DNA of 5,375 nt. Origin: Gemmatimonadota bacterium. Its GTDB lineage: Bacteria > Gemmatimonadota > Gemmatimonadetes > Palauibacterales > Palauibacteraceae. Positions 1 through 5,375 of the stretch are shown one piece after another. The position numbers and the translations under genes are program-made. Under the pieces are notes generated by a model. It was not told the DNA's origin. It did no database searches and saw only the letters and a program-made list of their open reading frames with translations. The stretch lies in assembly GCA_013042495.1 (NCBI GenBank), contig JABDQB010000388.1, positions 1 to 5,375 of the forward strand, given 5' to 3'. The first letter of the stretch is position 1; each line of letters begins with the position of its first letter.

Positions 1-576
1 GTCCAGATCGGCTTCGGGCGGGTCGGGAGCCACATGTGGGGCTTCGAAACCCAGGGCGTCGTGCCGGACATCGTGACGCTCGGCAAGCCGATCGGAAACG
101 GCCACCCGATGGGAGCCGTGGTCACCACCCGCGAGATCGCCGACGCCTTCGACAACGGGATGGAGTACTTCAACACGTTCGGCGGCAACCCCGTGTCGTG
201 CGCCATCGGGCTCGCGGTGCTCGATGTGATCGAGGACGAGGGACTTCGTTCGCATGCCCTGAGGGTGGGCACCCGTTTCCGGGAAGGGCTGGCGGAGCTC
301 GCCGATCGGCATGCCCTCGTGGGCGACGTGCGCGGCCTCGGCCTGTTCATCGGCGTCGAACTGGTGCGCGATCGCGACTCGCTGGAGCCGGCTACGGAAG
401 AGGCCTGCGAGATCATCAATCAGATGAGGGAGCGGGGAATTCTCCTGAGCACCGACGGCCCGTTCGAGAACGTGATCAAGATCAAACCCCCGCTCGTGTT
501 TTCGTACGACGACGCCGGCCGCGTGATCGGAGAACTGGATGCGGTGCTGTCGGGGGTACCTCTCCGCACGGCCTGA
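1..576 (+). CDS. Class III PLP-dependent aminotransferase, ETNPPL/AGXT2L-like (C-terminal part; 5' end outside window)
   Basis: This is the C-terminal 191 residues of a fold-type I, class III aminotransferase, read from base 1 without a start codon. The fragment opens with VQIGFGRVG, the segment that normally follows the PLP-contacting Asp-Glu. It carries the Schiff-base lysine in TLGKPIGNGHPMG (visible residue 29, codon 85-87) and the NTFGGNPVSCA phosphate-contact loop around visible residues 58-68. The stretches GMEYFNTFGGNPVSCAIGLA, GDVRGLGLFIGVEL and NVIKIKPPLVFS closely resemble, from memory, the vertebrate AGXT2L1/ETNPPL proteins, which are phospho-lyases acting on phosphoethanolamine or phosphohydroxylysine rather than true transaminases. 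Bacterial relatives are often fused to an N-terminal aminoglycoside-phosphotransferase-like kinase domain; whether that is so here cannot be seen. The protein is expected to be cytosolic. It lies 44 bases upstream of the aminopeptidase gene and is probably cotranscribed with it. Family assignment is secure; the exact substrate is inferred. Confidence 0.9.
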   Translation, partial: VQIGFGRVGSHMWGFETQGVVPDIVTLGKPIGNGHPMGAVVTTREIADAFDNGMEYFNTFGGNPVSCAIGLAVLDVIEDEGLRSHALRVGTRFREGLAELADRHALVGDVRGLGLFIGVELVRDRDSLEPATEEACEIINQMRERGILLSTDGPFENVIKIKPPLVFSYDDAGRVIGELDAVLSGVPLRTA

Positions 577-600
577 CGTACTTTGAGTGTACGATCTCAA
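577..600. promoter_or_regulatory. Overlapping inverted repeats between aminotransferase and aminopeptidase genes
   Basis: Immediately after the aminotransferase stop codon are two overlapping, mutually exclusive inverted repeats. One is CGTAC-N7-GTACG (577-593) and the other is TTGAG-N8-CTCAA (583-587 with 596-600). They could be small RNA hairpins in a polycistronic message or a dimeric-regulator operator. Arms of five bases are short enough to arise by chance, and there is no convincing -35/-10 pair beside them, so function is uncertain. Confidence 0.25.
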
Positions 601-608
601 GAACCGAC

Positions 609-615
609 AAAGGAG
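609..615 (+). promoter_or_regulatory. Shine-Dalgarno site fixing the aminopeptidase P start
   Basis: AAAGGAG lies five bases before the ATG at 621. It is a near-perfect anti-16S match at good spacing. It shows that translation starts here, although the reading frame stays open far upstream through the aminotransferase gene. Confidence 0.85.
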
Positions 616-620
616 CCGAA

Positions 621-2015
621 ATGTTCGAGGCGAGCACATACATCGAGCGCCGGAAGGGCCTCCGTGAGCGAGTGGGATCCGGGCTGATCCTGTTTCTGGG
701 CAACGACCCGGCGCCCATGAACTACCCCGACAATCCGTATCACTTCAAGCAGGACAGCTCGTTCCTCTACTACTTCGGCCTCGACCAGGCGGGTCTCGCG
801 GGGGTGATCGATGCCGATACCGGCGAGGAGATCATGTTCGGGCACGAGCCGACCGTGGACGAGATCGTGTGGACCGGACCGCTGCCGACCATGGCGGAGG
901 AATGCGCGCACGTCGGCGTGACTCGCCACGAAGAGCCGGACAAGTTGGGCGAGATACTGCGGGCAGCCAGGGACGCGGGCCGCACCATCCACTTCCTGCC
1001 CCAGTACCGGGCCTGGAACCGCATCAAGCTGGCCCGGATGCTGGGAATCCCGGGTCTTTCGACGGACGACCACGTCTCGAGGCCGCTGCTCGAGGCGGTG
1101 GTGGACCAGCGCCTGTACAAGTCCGATGAGGAGGTCGCCGAAATCGAAATCGCGATCGACATCAGCTATGACATGCACACCCTGGCCATGCACATGGTGC
1201 ACCCGGGAATGGTCGAACGCGAAGTGGCTGGCGCGGTCGAGGGAGTGGTGCTGTCGCGCGGGGGCCTGACGTCCTTTCCGATCATCTTCTCGGTGCGTGG
1301 AGAGGTCCTGCACAACCACGGCTATGAGAACGTGATGAAGGACGGCCAGCTGGCCGTCCATGATTCCGGAGCCATCTCGCCCATGGGTTACGCCTCGGAT
1401 ATCACGAGAACCATGCCCGTGAACGGCCGCTTCGATACGCGGCAGAGCGAGATCTACAACATCGTGCTTGGCGCCCTTACGACCGCGACCGCCGCCATGA
1501 GACCCGGGATTTCGTTCCGCGATGTGCACTTCATCGCGTGCCGCGAGATCGCGACCGGTCTCAAGGACCTGGGGATCATGAAGGGCGACGTGGATGAGGC
1601 CGTGGCCGCGGGAGCCCACGCGATCTGCATGCCGCACGGGCTGGGACACATGATCGGCCTGGACGTGCACGACATGGAGGGCCTGGACGAGAACCTCGTC
1701 GGTTATGGCAAGGACTTCGAGCGCAGCAAGCAGTTCGGGACCGCGTACCTCAGGACCGCCCGGACCCTCGAGCCCGGATTCGTCCTCACGGTCGAGCCCG
1801 GGTGCTACTTCATCCCCGAACTCATCGACAAGTGGCGATCCGAGGGCACGAATGCCCAGTTCCTGGACTTCGATCGACTCGATTCATACAAGGGGTTCGG
1901 CGGCGTGCGGATCGAGGACGACGTCCTGGTGACGCCGGACGGGTACCGTGTGCTGGGGCGCGCGATCCCGAAGACGGTGGAGGAAGTCGAGGGCGAGATG
2001 GGGGCGACTGCGTGA
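621..2015 (+). CDS. Xaa-Pro aminopeptidase (aminopeptidase P), M24B family
   Basis: A 464-residue metallopeptidase predicted to remove an N-terminal residue preceding proline. Residues 1 to about 130 form the AMP_N (creatinase N-terminal) domain, including NYPDNPYHFKQDSSFLYYFG. From about residue 160 the pita-bread M24 catalytic domain follows. All five dinuclear-metal ligands expected for the family are visible: D248 (HDSGA), D260 (GYASDITRT), H343 (GLGHMIGLDVHD), E392 (LTVEPGCYF) and E432 (GGVRIEDD). The substrate-binding histidine is probably H350 or H339. Length is close to the roughly 440 residues of E. coli PepP. There is no signal peptide, so it is probably cytosolic. The ATG is supported by AAAGGAG five bases upstream. 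The stop codon overlaps the GTG start of the next gene, indicating translational coupling. Activity is well supported; I leave the symbol blank because strict orthology to pepP is not shown. Confidence 0.95.
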   Translation: MFEASTYIERRKGLRERVGSGLILFLGNDPAPMNYPDNPYHFKQDSSFLYYFGLDQAGLAGVIDADTGEEIMFGHEPTVDEIVWTGPLPTMAEECAHVGVTRHEEPDKLGEILRAARDAGRTIHFLPQYRAWNRIKLARMLGIPGLSTDDHVSRPLLEAVVDQRLYKSDEEVAEIEIAIDISYDMHTLAMHMVHPGMVEREVAGAVEGVVLSRGGLTSFPIIFSVRGEVLHNHGYENVMKDGQLAVHDSGAISPMGYASDITRTMPVNGRFDTRQSEIYNIVLGALTTATAAMRPGISFRDVHFIACREIATGLKDLGIMKGDVDEAVAAGAHAICMPHGLGHMIGLDVHDMEGLDENLVGYGKDFERSKQFGTAYLRTARTLEPGFVLTVEPGCYFIPELIDKWRSEGTNAQFLDFDRLDSYKGFGGVRIEDDVLVTPDGYRVLGRAIPKTVEEVEGEMGATA

Positions 2016-3178
2016 CGCTGCCGAACGTCCCGGAAATCGCCGCGTTGGATCTCGCGACCCGGTTGGAGGCGGGGGAGCCCATTCGGGTCCTGGACGTCAG
2101 AGCGCCGCAACGATTGGCGGCCGGTCGCGTGGACCCTGTCCCGGATGACCGCTTCCACAACGTCAGGGGGTCGGAGTTCGTGACCTTGGCCGATCCGGCG
2201 ACGGCGCTTGGCCTGGATCCCGCCGATCCGGTAGCGGTTGTGTGCGGTCACGGCAATGACAGCCGCGTGATCGCGGCGCTGCTGGGGCAACGTGGATACG
2301 AGGCCTGGTCGCTGCGGGGAGGAGTGAACGCCTGGATGCGCATGGTGATGCCGCGCGAGCTCGCGCCTCCACCCGGCTTCGATCGCCTGGTCCAGTTCGA
2401 CCGGATCGGGAAGGGCGCCCTCGGCTATCTGCTGGTCGCCCGGGGCGAAGCGCTGGTCATCGATCCGCCGCGCGACTGGGCGCCCTGGGCTGAGGCGGCG
2501 TCAGACTCGGATGCTCGCATCGTTGCCGTGGCGGATACGCACGTCCATGCCGACTACATCAGTGGCGCCCCGGACATGGCCCGGGAGTTGGGCGTTCCGT
2601 ACTACCTGCACGCGGCCGACAACGTGTGGCCATACGACGGAACTCCGGGCCGGCTCGAGTTCCAACCGCTGGCAGACGGAGTCACGCTTTCGATCGGCGG
2701 GCAGGCGGTCGTCGCGCATCACACGCCCGGTCATACCGAAGGCAGCACGACTCTCGTCTCCGGCGACCTGTCGAGCGCGGCGGCGGCATTCACGGGGGAC
2801 TTTCTCTTCGTCGATTCGATCGGTCGTCCGGACCTGGCCGGTAGAATGGACGAGTGGGTGGGAGACCTGTGGCACAGCCTCGAGAGGGCGCGCAGTGGTT
2901 GGGGGCCGAACGTGCGGCTCCTTCCGGCGCACTACGCGGGGGAGGCGGAGAGGAACGCGGATCGCACCGTGGACCGGGAATTCGGCCGGGCCCGGTCGGC
3001 GAACGCCACGCTCCGGATCGACACGGAGGGCGAGTTTCGCGCGTGGGTCGAGTCACACGTTTCGAACCCGCCTGAGGCCTATCCGCACATCAAGGCGATC
3101 AACGTGGGACTGGCCGAGGTCACGCCTCAGCAGGCCGACGTGCTGGAGGCGGGGAAGAACGAATGCGCCGTGGGATGA
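2012..3178 (+). CDS. Rhodanese domain fused to persulfide-dioxygenase-like metallo-beta-lactamase-fold domain
   Basis: A 388-residue two-domain protein. The N-terminal rhodanese domain (about residues 8-110) has LDVRA near residue 28 and the active-site loop CGHGNDS with the sulfur-accepting C78. The metallo-beta-lactamase fold follows (about 125-330). Its THVHADY motif gives H177, H179 and D181; further ligands are H241 (TPGHTEGS), D263 (TGDFLFVDSIGRPDL) and H307 (LPAHYAG). The mononuclear-iron set of ETHE1-type persulfide dioxygenases maps to H177, H241 and D263. GDFLFVDSIGRPDL is the loop seen in the CstB/ETHE1 branch rather than in glyoxalase II. The usual HxHxDH is HxHxDY here (Y182), which fits loss of the second metal site. 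Likely role: oxidising glutathione or low-molecular-weight persulfide to sulfite, with the rhodanese moving sulfane sulfur, in the cytosol. The GTG start overlaps the upstream stop as GTGA, with a G-rich weak ribosome site near 1999-2004. Domain calls are firm; the exact substrate is inferred. Confidence 0.9.
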   Translation: MTLPNVPEIAALDLATRLEAGEPIRVLDVRAPQRLAAGRVDPVPDDRFHNVRGSEFVTLADPATALGLDPADPVAVVCGHGNDSRVIAALLGQRGYEAWSLRGGVNAWMRMVMPRELAPPPGFDRLVQFDRIGKGALGYLLVARGEALVIDPPRDWAPWAEAASDSDARIVAVADTHVHADYISGAPDMARELGVPYYLHAADNVWPYDGTPGRLEFQPLADGVTLSIGGQAVVAHHTPGHTEGSTTLVSGDLSSAAAAFTGDFLFVDSIGRPDLAGRMDEWVGDLWHSLERARSGWGPNVRLLPAHYAGEAERNADRTVDREFGRARSANATLRIDTEGEFRAWVESHVSNPPEAYPHIKAINVGLAEVTPQQADVLEAGKNECAVG

Positions 3179-3179
3179 T

Positions 3180-3193
3180 GGGTTTTCGAACCC
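3180..3193 (+). other. UUCG-tetraloop hairpin just after the fusion-gene stop
   Basis: GGGTT-TTCG-AACCC forms a perfect five-base-pair stem closed by a UUCG loop, beginning two bases after the stop codon at 3176-3178. It is followed by a C-rich run, not a T-run, so it is not a standard intrinsic terminator. It may stabilise the mRNA 3' end or help Rho-dependent or processive termination. Confidence 0.5.
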
Positions 3194-3230
3194 CCCTCCC
3201 CAGCGAGCCCGAGAGAGGTATATTGAAGGC

Positions 3231-3383
3231 AACGGCGACGGTGTCGCCGACCGAATATTGCCCCGGTTCGCCGCCTATCCGCAAAGCGGAGCGAAAGCGC
3301 CCCGACGCAGGAGCGCCCAAGCGGAGATGCCCAGATGGTGTGCCGGAGCTGGGGGCGGGACGAAAGGACCGCCCCTTTTTTTT
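3231..3383 (+). ncRNA. Candidate structured small RNA or 3'-UTR-derived RNA
   Basis: About 150 bases with dense local pairing and no credible ORF, ending in an intrinsic terminator. Visible helices are CGGCGAC-GGT-GTCGCCG (3233-3249), TCCGC-AAA-GCGGA (3278-3290), GC-GAAA-GC with a GNRA loop (3291-3298), an alternative GCGCCC/GG-A-GCGC helix (3297-3316), and CCCAG/CTGGG (3330-3334 with 3349-3353). The last overlaps the 5' arm of the terminator, and CGCCCC (3298-3303) could also pair with GGGGCG of that arm, so terminator/antiterminator switching is conceivable. A TATATT at 3219-3224 could be a -10 element giving a start near 3231, but no good -35 is present. I compared it mentally with SRP RNA, 6S, tmRNA, RNase P, fluoride, cobalamin and c-di-GMP RNAs and found no match. 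In GC-rich DNA some of this pairing is expected by chance, so the boundaries and the existence of a discrete RNA are tentative. Confidence 0.35.
3352..3383 (+). terminator. Rho-independent terminator
   Basis: A perfect seven-base-pair stem GGGGCGG (3352-3358) with CCGCCCC (3369-3375), a ten-base loop, and an uninterrupted run of eight T (3376-3383). This is a textbook intrinsic terminator on the plus strand. It lies about 175 bases beyond the fusion-gene stop, so it ends either the operon's long 3'-UTR or a separate small RNA. It also insulates the promoter that follows. Confidence 0.9.
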
Positions 3384-3455
3384 GTCTCCTCCCCACGCGT
3401 TCCGGCTGTGGCTCTCTCGCCACGACGAACACCAAACGCACCCATAAGTCGTTCA

Positions 3456-3483
3456 TTGACAAATAGATAGCTTTCGGTATGGT
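3456..3483 (+). promoter_or_regulatory. Sigma70-type promoter for the small downstream gene
   Basis: TTGACA (3456-3461) matches the -35 consensus exactly. After 16 bases comes TATGGT (3478-3483), matching the -10 at four of six positions. The region around it is unusually AT-rich for this DNA. It lies just after a terminator and before a gene with no other upstream driver. Transcription would start near 3490, giving a leader of roughly 75 bases. Confidence 0.7.
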
Positions 3484-3506
3484 GATTGCCTGTCTGACGG
3501 CCAGAT

Positions 3507-3535
3507 GTCCCGTGAAGCGGAGTCGCCCGCGGGAC
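3507..3535 (+). promoter_or_regulatory. Hairpin in the 5' leader of the small gene
   Basis: GTCCCGTG (3507-3514) pairs with CGCGGGAC (3528-3535) with one G-U pair. An inner GCG-GAGT-CGC helix (3517-3526) extends it across a small internal loop. The element sits in the predicted leader about 30 bases before the start codon. It may stabilise the mRNA or control translation; I recognise no known riboswitch. Confidence 0.4.
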
Positions 3536-3566
3536 GCAACCATTCACCCGGGATGATCACAAGCGC

Positions 3567-3902
3567 ATGGCTTACACGCGCGATCCGAAGACGCCGGAAG
3601 AGATGCTGCAGAACGCGGCGGAGATCGAAAGGGCGACCCATCACGTCGCCCTGTATATCGATGCGCCGGACGACCGCGTGAGGGAGCATCCGGGCCCGGC
3701 GCTAGTCGCGGCCCTGTCGATCATCCCGGAGCGTCAGCCGCTGCGCAGGGGTAAAGACCAGGCCATCATTTACGCCCTGCGAGTCCTGGCCCGGGAACTG
3801 CCCGACACCCACCCGCGAAAGAACGACATCCTCAAGCGTCTCAGCGCTGCTTCTCGTCGGGCGGTTTCAGGGCGCGGACAGTCGGGCGACCGACCGGATT
3901 GA
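3567..3902 (+). CDS. Small hypothetical protein, 111 residues
   Basis: I do not recognise this family. The ATG is the only possible start: the frame is closed by a stop at 3513-3515 and has no ATG, GTG or TTG in between. The ribosome site is weak (GGGATG about 11 bases upstream). Codon use is G/C-biased at third positions like the neighbouring genes, which supports real coding. The protein is soluble-looking with no signal peptide or membrane segment. Predicted helices cover about residues 10-30 (TPEEMLQNAAEIERATHHVA), 44-53, 63-78 (KDQAIIYALRVLAREL) and 84-99. The C-terminus is arginine-rich and probably disordered (RRAVSGRGQSGDRPD). There are no cysteines and no obvious catalytic motif. It has its own promoter and leader hairpin, and it converges on the transporter gene with 55 bases between the stops. 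Function is unknown; existence is likely. Confidence 0.75.
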   Translation: MAYTRDPKTPEEMLQNAAEIERATHHVALYIDAPDDRVREHPGPALVAALSIIPERQPLRRGKDQAIIYALRVLARELPDTHPRKNDILKRLSAASRRAVSGRGQSGDRPD

Positions 3903-3913
3903 TCGGTCTACCA

Positions 3914-3946
3914 CCGCCGGCTCGCCGGGCGACCGGGAGCCGGCGG
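3914..3946. terminator. Strong hairpin between convergent genes, candidate bidirectional terminator
   Basis: CCGCCGGCTC (3914-3923) and GAGCCGGCGG (3937-3946) form a perfect ten-base-pair stem. After one bulged G the loop folds further as CCGG-GCGA-CCGG with a GNRA tetraloop (3925-3936). It lies between the stops of the small hypothetical gene (3902) and the transporter (3958), where a shared terminator is expected. Neither side has a T-run, so it is either a U-tract-lacking terminator or an mRNA 3'-end stabiliser used in both directions. Confidence 0.6.
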
Positions 3947-3957
3947 ATCGACCTTCC

Positions 3958-5229
3958 TCATGCGAGGCGAGTGAACAGGTACAGGACTGCGAAACCCCCC
4001 AGCACGATTAGTCCTGCCCAGGAAAGCAGGACAAGCCCTCGTCCCGGTCGGAGTTCGGGCGGCACGGAGTCGGAAGTCACGGCGCGTAGGTTGAGGTAGC
4101 CCAGCGCCGGCGCCGTGAGGAACGAGACAATGGTCGCGAAATCCACCATCGTGGTTAGCGATCCCGGGAACGCCGCGAGCACGAGCACCGTGAGTACGCT
4201 CAGGATCGCGATCGCCCCCCAGTAAGCTCTCCCTGTGCCGGCATACGCCGACGTGCCCTCAGGATCGATGAAGGCCACACGGAGCCCACGGTCGATGGCG
4301 CGCGGGAATCCGTCGATCACCGTGAGCGTGGTGGAGAACATCGTCGTGAGCACGGCCGTGAACACGATCGGTCGCGTCCAGCCGCCGAGCGTCTGCGTGT
4401 ACAGGTCGACCACCTGTGCTGAGAACTCGGTACCGCGGGCGCTGAACGTTTGACCCGCGCCGTACATGAGCGCCGACCCGAGTGCCAGAAACGCGAAAGC
4501 CAGCACACCCGTCGCGACGTACCCGATCCGGAAGTCGAGCAGCACGGCACTCGGACTCGCCCGCTCACCGGTCACCCGGTCTTTGGCGAGCGTCCACAGC
4601 GAGCTCCACACCGAGATGTCGATCGCCGAAGGCATCCAGCCCATCAATGCGAGCACGAACGCCAGGGGCACGGCTCCGTCGAAGACGCTCTTCGGCCAGA
4701 TAGCCAGGGAAGAGAAGTCAGCATGAGGAAGGGTTATGGCGGCCGCCGCGAGCGTCGAGGCCGCGAGAAGGACCATCACCAGCTTGATCACGCGGTCGAG
4801 GAACGGGAATCGGCCTGCCGCGAGGAGTCCGGCGCACACGCCGCACAGGAGCGCCGCGACGAACGGGATCGGCCACCCGAGGCCGAGCACGAGCTTCACC
4901 AGGAAGGCCGTGAAGAGCACGACGGCCAGCTGGACGAAGAGTGCTGTGCTGAAGGTGATCGCGAGGTAGAGCCACAGCGCCCAGCGACCGATCCGTCGGT
5001 ATCCCTCGACGAGGCTGAGTCCGGTGGCGGCCGCGTAGCGCGGCCCGAACTCGAAGAACGGGTACTTCAGGACGAGCGCGAGCAGCACCACTCCGGCCAG
5101 GCCGAATCCCGCCATGGCTCCGGCACGGGTGGACTGGACGAGATGAGACACGCCGATGGCGGCGGCCGCCCACATGAGTCCGGGGCCGAAAGCCTTACGG
5201 GAGCTGGTCTTCGAGGTCCCGGTCACCAT
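3958..5229 (-). CDS. Divergent Nramp (SLC11)-superfamily transporter lacking the DPGN motif
   Basis: A 423-residue integral membrane protein with about 11 hydrophobic helices, probably in the inner membrane. The LeuT-like Nramp signature is clear. FGPGLMWAAAAIGVSHLVQS near the N-terminus aligns without gaps to helix 1 of classical Nramp, GPG-x8-DPGN-x9, followed by the AGA ending. In classical Nramp, DPGN (helix 1) and MPH (helix 6) bind Mn2+ or Fe2+. Here DPGN is replaced by GVSH (residues 26-29) and MPH by MPS (M199, P200, S201), with D204 close by. The metal-binding Met is kept while the Asp, Asn and His are not, so the substrate may not be a classical transition metal. I chose ATG at 5229 over GTG at 5259, because it leaves the usual short polar N-terminus before GPG; upstream ribosome-site signals are weak for both. 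It is a single gene facing away from the operon. Fold assignment is firm; substrate is unknown. Confidence 0.88.
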   Translation of the reverse strand: MVTGTSKTSSRKAFGPGLMWAAAAIGVSHLVQSTRAGAMAGFGLAGVVLLALVLKYPFFEFGPRYAAATGLSLVEGYRRIGRWALWLYLAITFSTALFVQLAVVLFTAFLVKLVLGLGWPIPFVAALLCGVCAGLLAAGRFPFLDRVIKLVMVLLAASTLAAAAITLPHADFSSLAIWPKSVFDGAVPLAFVLALMGWMPSAIDISVWSSLWTLAKDRVTGERASPSAVLLDFRIGYVATGVLAFAFLALGSALMYGAGQTFSARGTEFSAQVVDLYTQTLGGWTRPIVFTAVLTTMFSTTLTVIDGFPRAIDRGLRVAFIDPEGTSAYAGTGRAYWGAIAILSVLTVLVLAAFPGSLTTMVDFATIVSFLTAPALGYLNLRAVTSDSVPPELRPGRGLVLLSWAGLIVLGGFAVLYLFTRLA

Positions 5230-5255
5230 GCCCCAAGCTAACCTGCGGCCGCCTC

Positions 5256-5309
5256 GCACCTCAACGGTGCATCCGCCTAGCCAGCGTCCCGTCGCTCGCT
5301 CCCGTCGCT
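5256..5309. repeat. Small hairpin and direct repeat upstream of the transporter gene
   Basis: GCACC-TCAAC-GGTGC (5256-5270) is a five-base-pair inverted repeat. TCCCGTCGCT occurs twice, at 5287-5296 and 5300-5309, with a 13-base period. Both lie in the region upstream of the minus-strand transporter and could be regulator sites in its promoter or leader. I cannot place a convincing -35/-10 pair on the minus strand here, and the repeats are short, so this is only suggestive. Confidence 0.3.
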
Positions 5310-5375
5310 TCGGAACTGATGGGCCCGGAATGGGTTAGACCTTCGTCACACGGGTCCAGAAAAGCCCCGATCCAT

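Larger units (their letters stand above)
3179..3566. other. 388-base intergenic region without a convincing protein gene
   Basis: Open frames here run through a terminator and show no protein-like composition. The region holds, in order: a UUCG-capped hairpin, a candidate structured transcript ending in a Rho-independent terminator, about 70 bases (3384-3455) in which I see nothing, then a sigma70-type promoter and a leader hairpin for the next gene. Each part has its own entry. Confidence 0.8.

Noticed and set aside
597..1670. Long minus-strand open frame (357 codons) opposite the aminopeptidase gene
   Set aside because: It is the antisense shadow of a gene with all M24 metal ligands. Its translation is rich in His, Arg, Gly and Val with no domain pattern, as expected from high-GC antisense frames.
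3180..3200. Reverse strand reads GGGGGGTTCGAAAACCC, like a tRNA T-arm
   Set aside because: The arms do not give a five-pair stem around a seven-base loop, and there is no acceptor, D-arm or anticodon arm next to it. It is better explained as the GGGTT-TTCG-AACCC hairpin.
3233..3270. Resemblance of the GGCGACGGTGTCGCC hairpin to the fluoride riboswitch 5' stem
   Set aside because: The fluoride motif needs a longer loop, a pseudoknot and a conserved downstream CUGAUG-like segment, which I cannot place. No fluoride channel gene follows.
3163..3447. Plus-strand open frame (94 codons) across the intergenic region
   Set aside because: It reads through the hairpins and the T-run of the terminator, has no ribosome site, and is Pro/Arg-rich with no protein-like pattern.
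2511..3470. Plus-strand open frame (319 codons) overlapping the rhodanese-dioxygenase gene
   Set aside because: It is an out-of-frame reading with Arg/Ser/Thr/Pro-rich composition, and it runs straight through the terminator at 3352-3383.
4450..5241. Plus-strand open frame (263 codons) opposite the transporter
   Set aside because: It is the antisense of hydrophobic helices, giving a Glu/Arg/His-rich low-complexity sequence. The minus strand has a clear Nramp pattern.
5230..5259. Longer transporter N-terminus starting at GTG 5259
   Set aside because: It adds ten residues (MRGGRRLAWG) not expected before the GPG helix. The ATG at 5229 is the simpler choice, although ribosome-site evidence does not settle it.
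5335..5375. Possible C-terminus of an upstream minus-strand gene (reads GSGLFWTRVTKV then stop)
   Set aside because: Only 12 codons are visible, too few to separate from chance. Sequence beyond the window would decide it.

Overview
The window is GC-rich, densely coding bacterial DNA with strongly G/C-biased third codon positions. Gene content and style (an ETNPPL-like class III aminotransferase, an aminopeptidase P, a rhodanese/persulfide-dioxygenase fusion and a divergent Nramp-like transporter) suggest an environmental bacterium of a high-GC phylum. Gemmatimonadota or Acidobacteriota are my best guesses. This is inference from composition and recalled family resemblance; no rRNA or other marker gene is present.

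Layout. Bases 1-3178 hold three plus-strand genes in tight succession, probably one transcript: the C-terminal part of a PLP-dependent class III aminotransferase (1-576), a complete M24B aminopeptidase P (621-2015) and a rhodanese plus metallo-beta-lactamase-fold protein (2012-3178). The last two overlap by four bases (GTGA). Together they look like amine or phospho-amine catabolism, peptide trimming and persulfide/sulfide detoxification. No single pathway obviously links them.

Bases 3179-3566 contain no convincing protein gene. They hold a UUCG-capped hairpin just after the stop codon, a hairpin-rich stretch ending in a good Rho-independent terminator (candidate small RNA or 3'-UTR RNA, about 3231-3383), and then a consensus-like sigma70 promoter (TTGACA, 16 bp, TATGGT) with a hairpin-containing leader. 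This promoter serves a small unrecognised gene of 111 codons (3567-3902).

That small gene converges on a minus-strand Nramp-superfamily transporter (3958-5229). A strong GC-rich hairpin with a GCGA tetraloop lies between the two stop codons. The transporter has the Nramp fold signature but lacks the DPGN metal-binding motif of helix 1 and the His of the helix 6 MPH motif. The remaining bases, 5230-5375, form the region upstream of the transporter. They hold a short direct repeat and a small hairpin, and no coding sequence I can defend.

I found no CRISPR array, insertion sequence, tRNA, rRNA or defence island. The points most worth a second look are the candidate structured RNA, the Nramp-like protein with altered metal-site residues, and the N-terminal-rhodanese persulfide-dioxygenase-like fusion.
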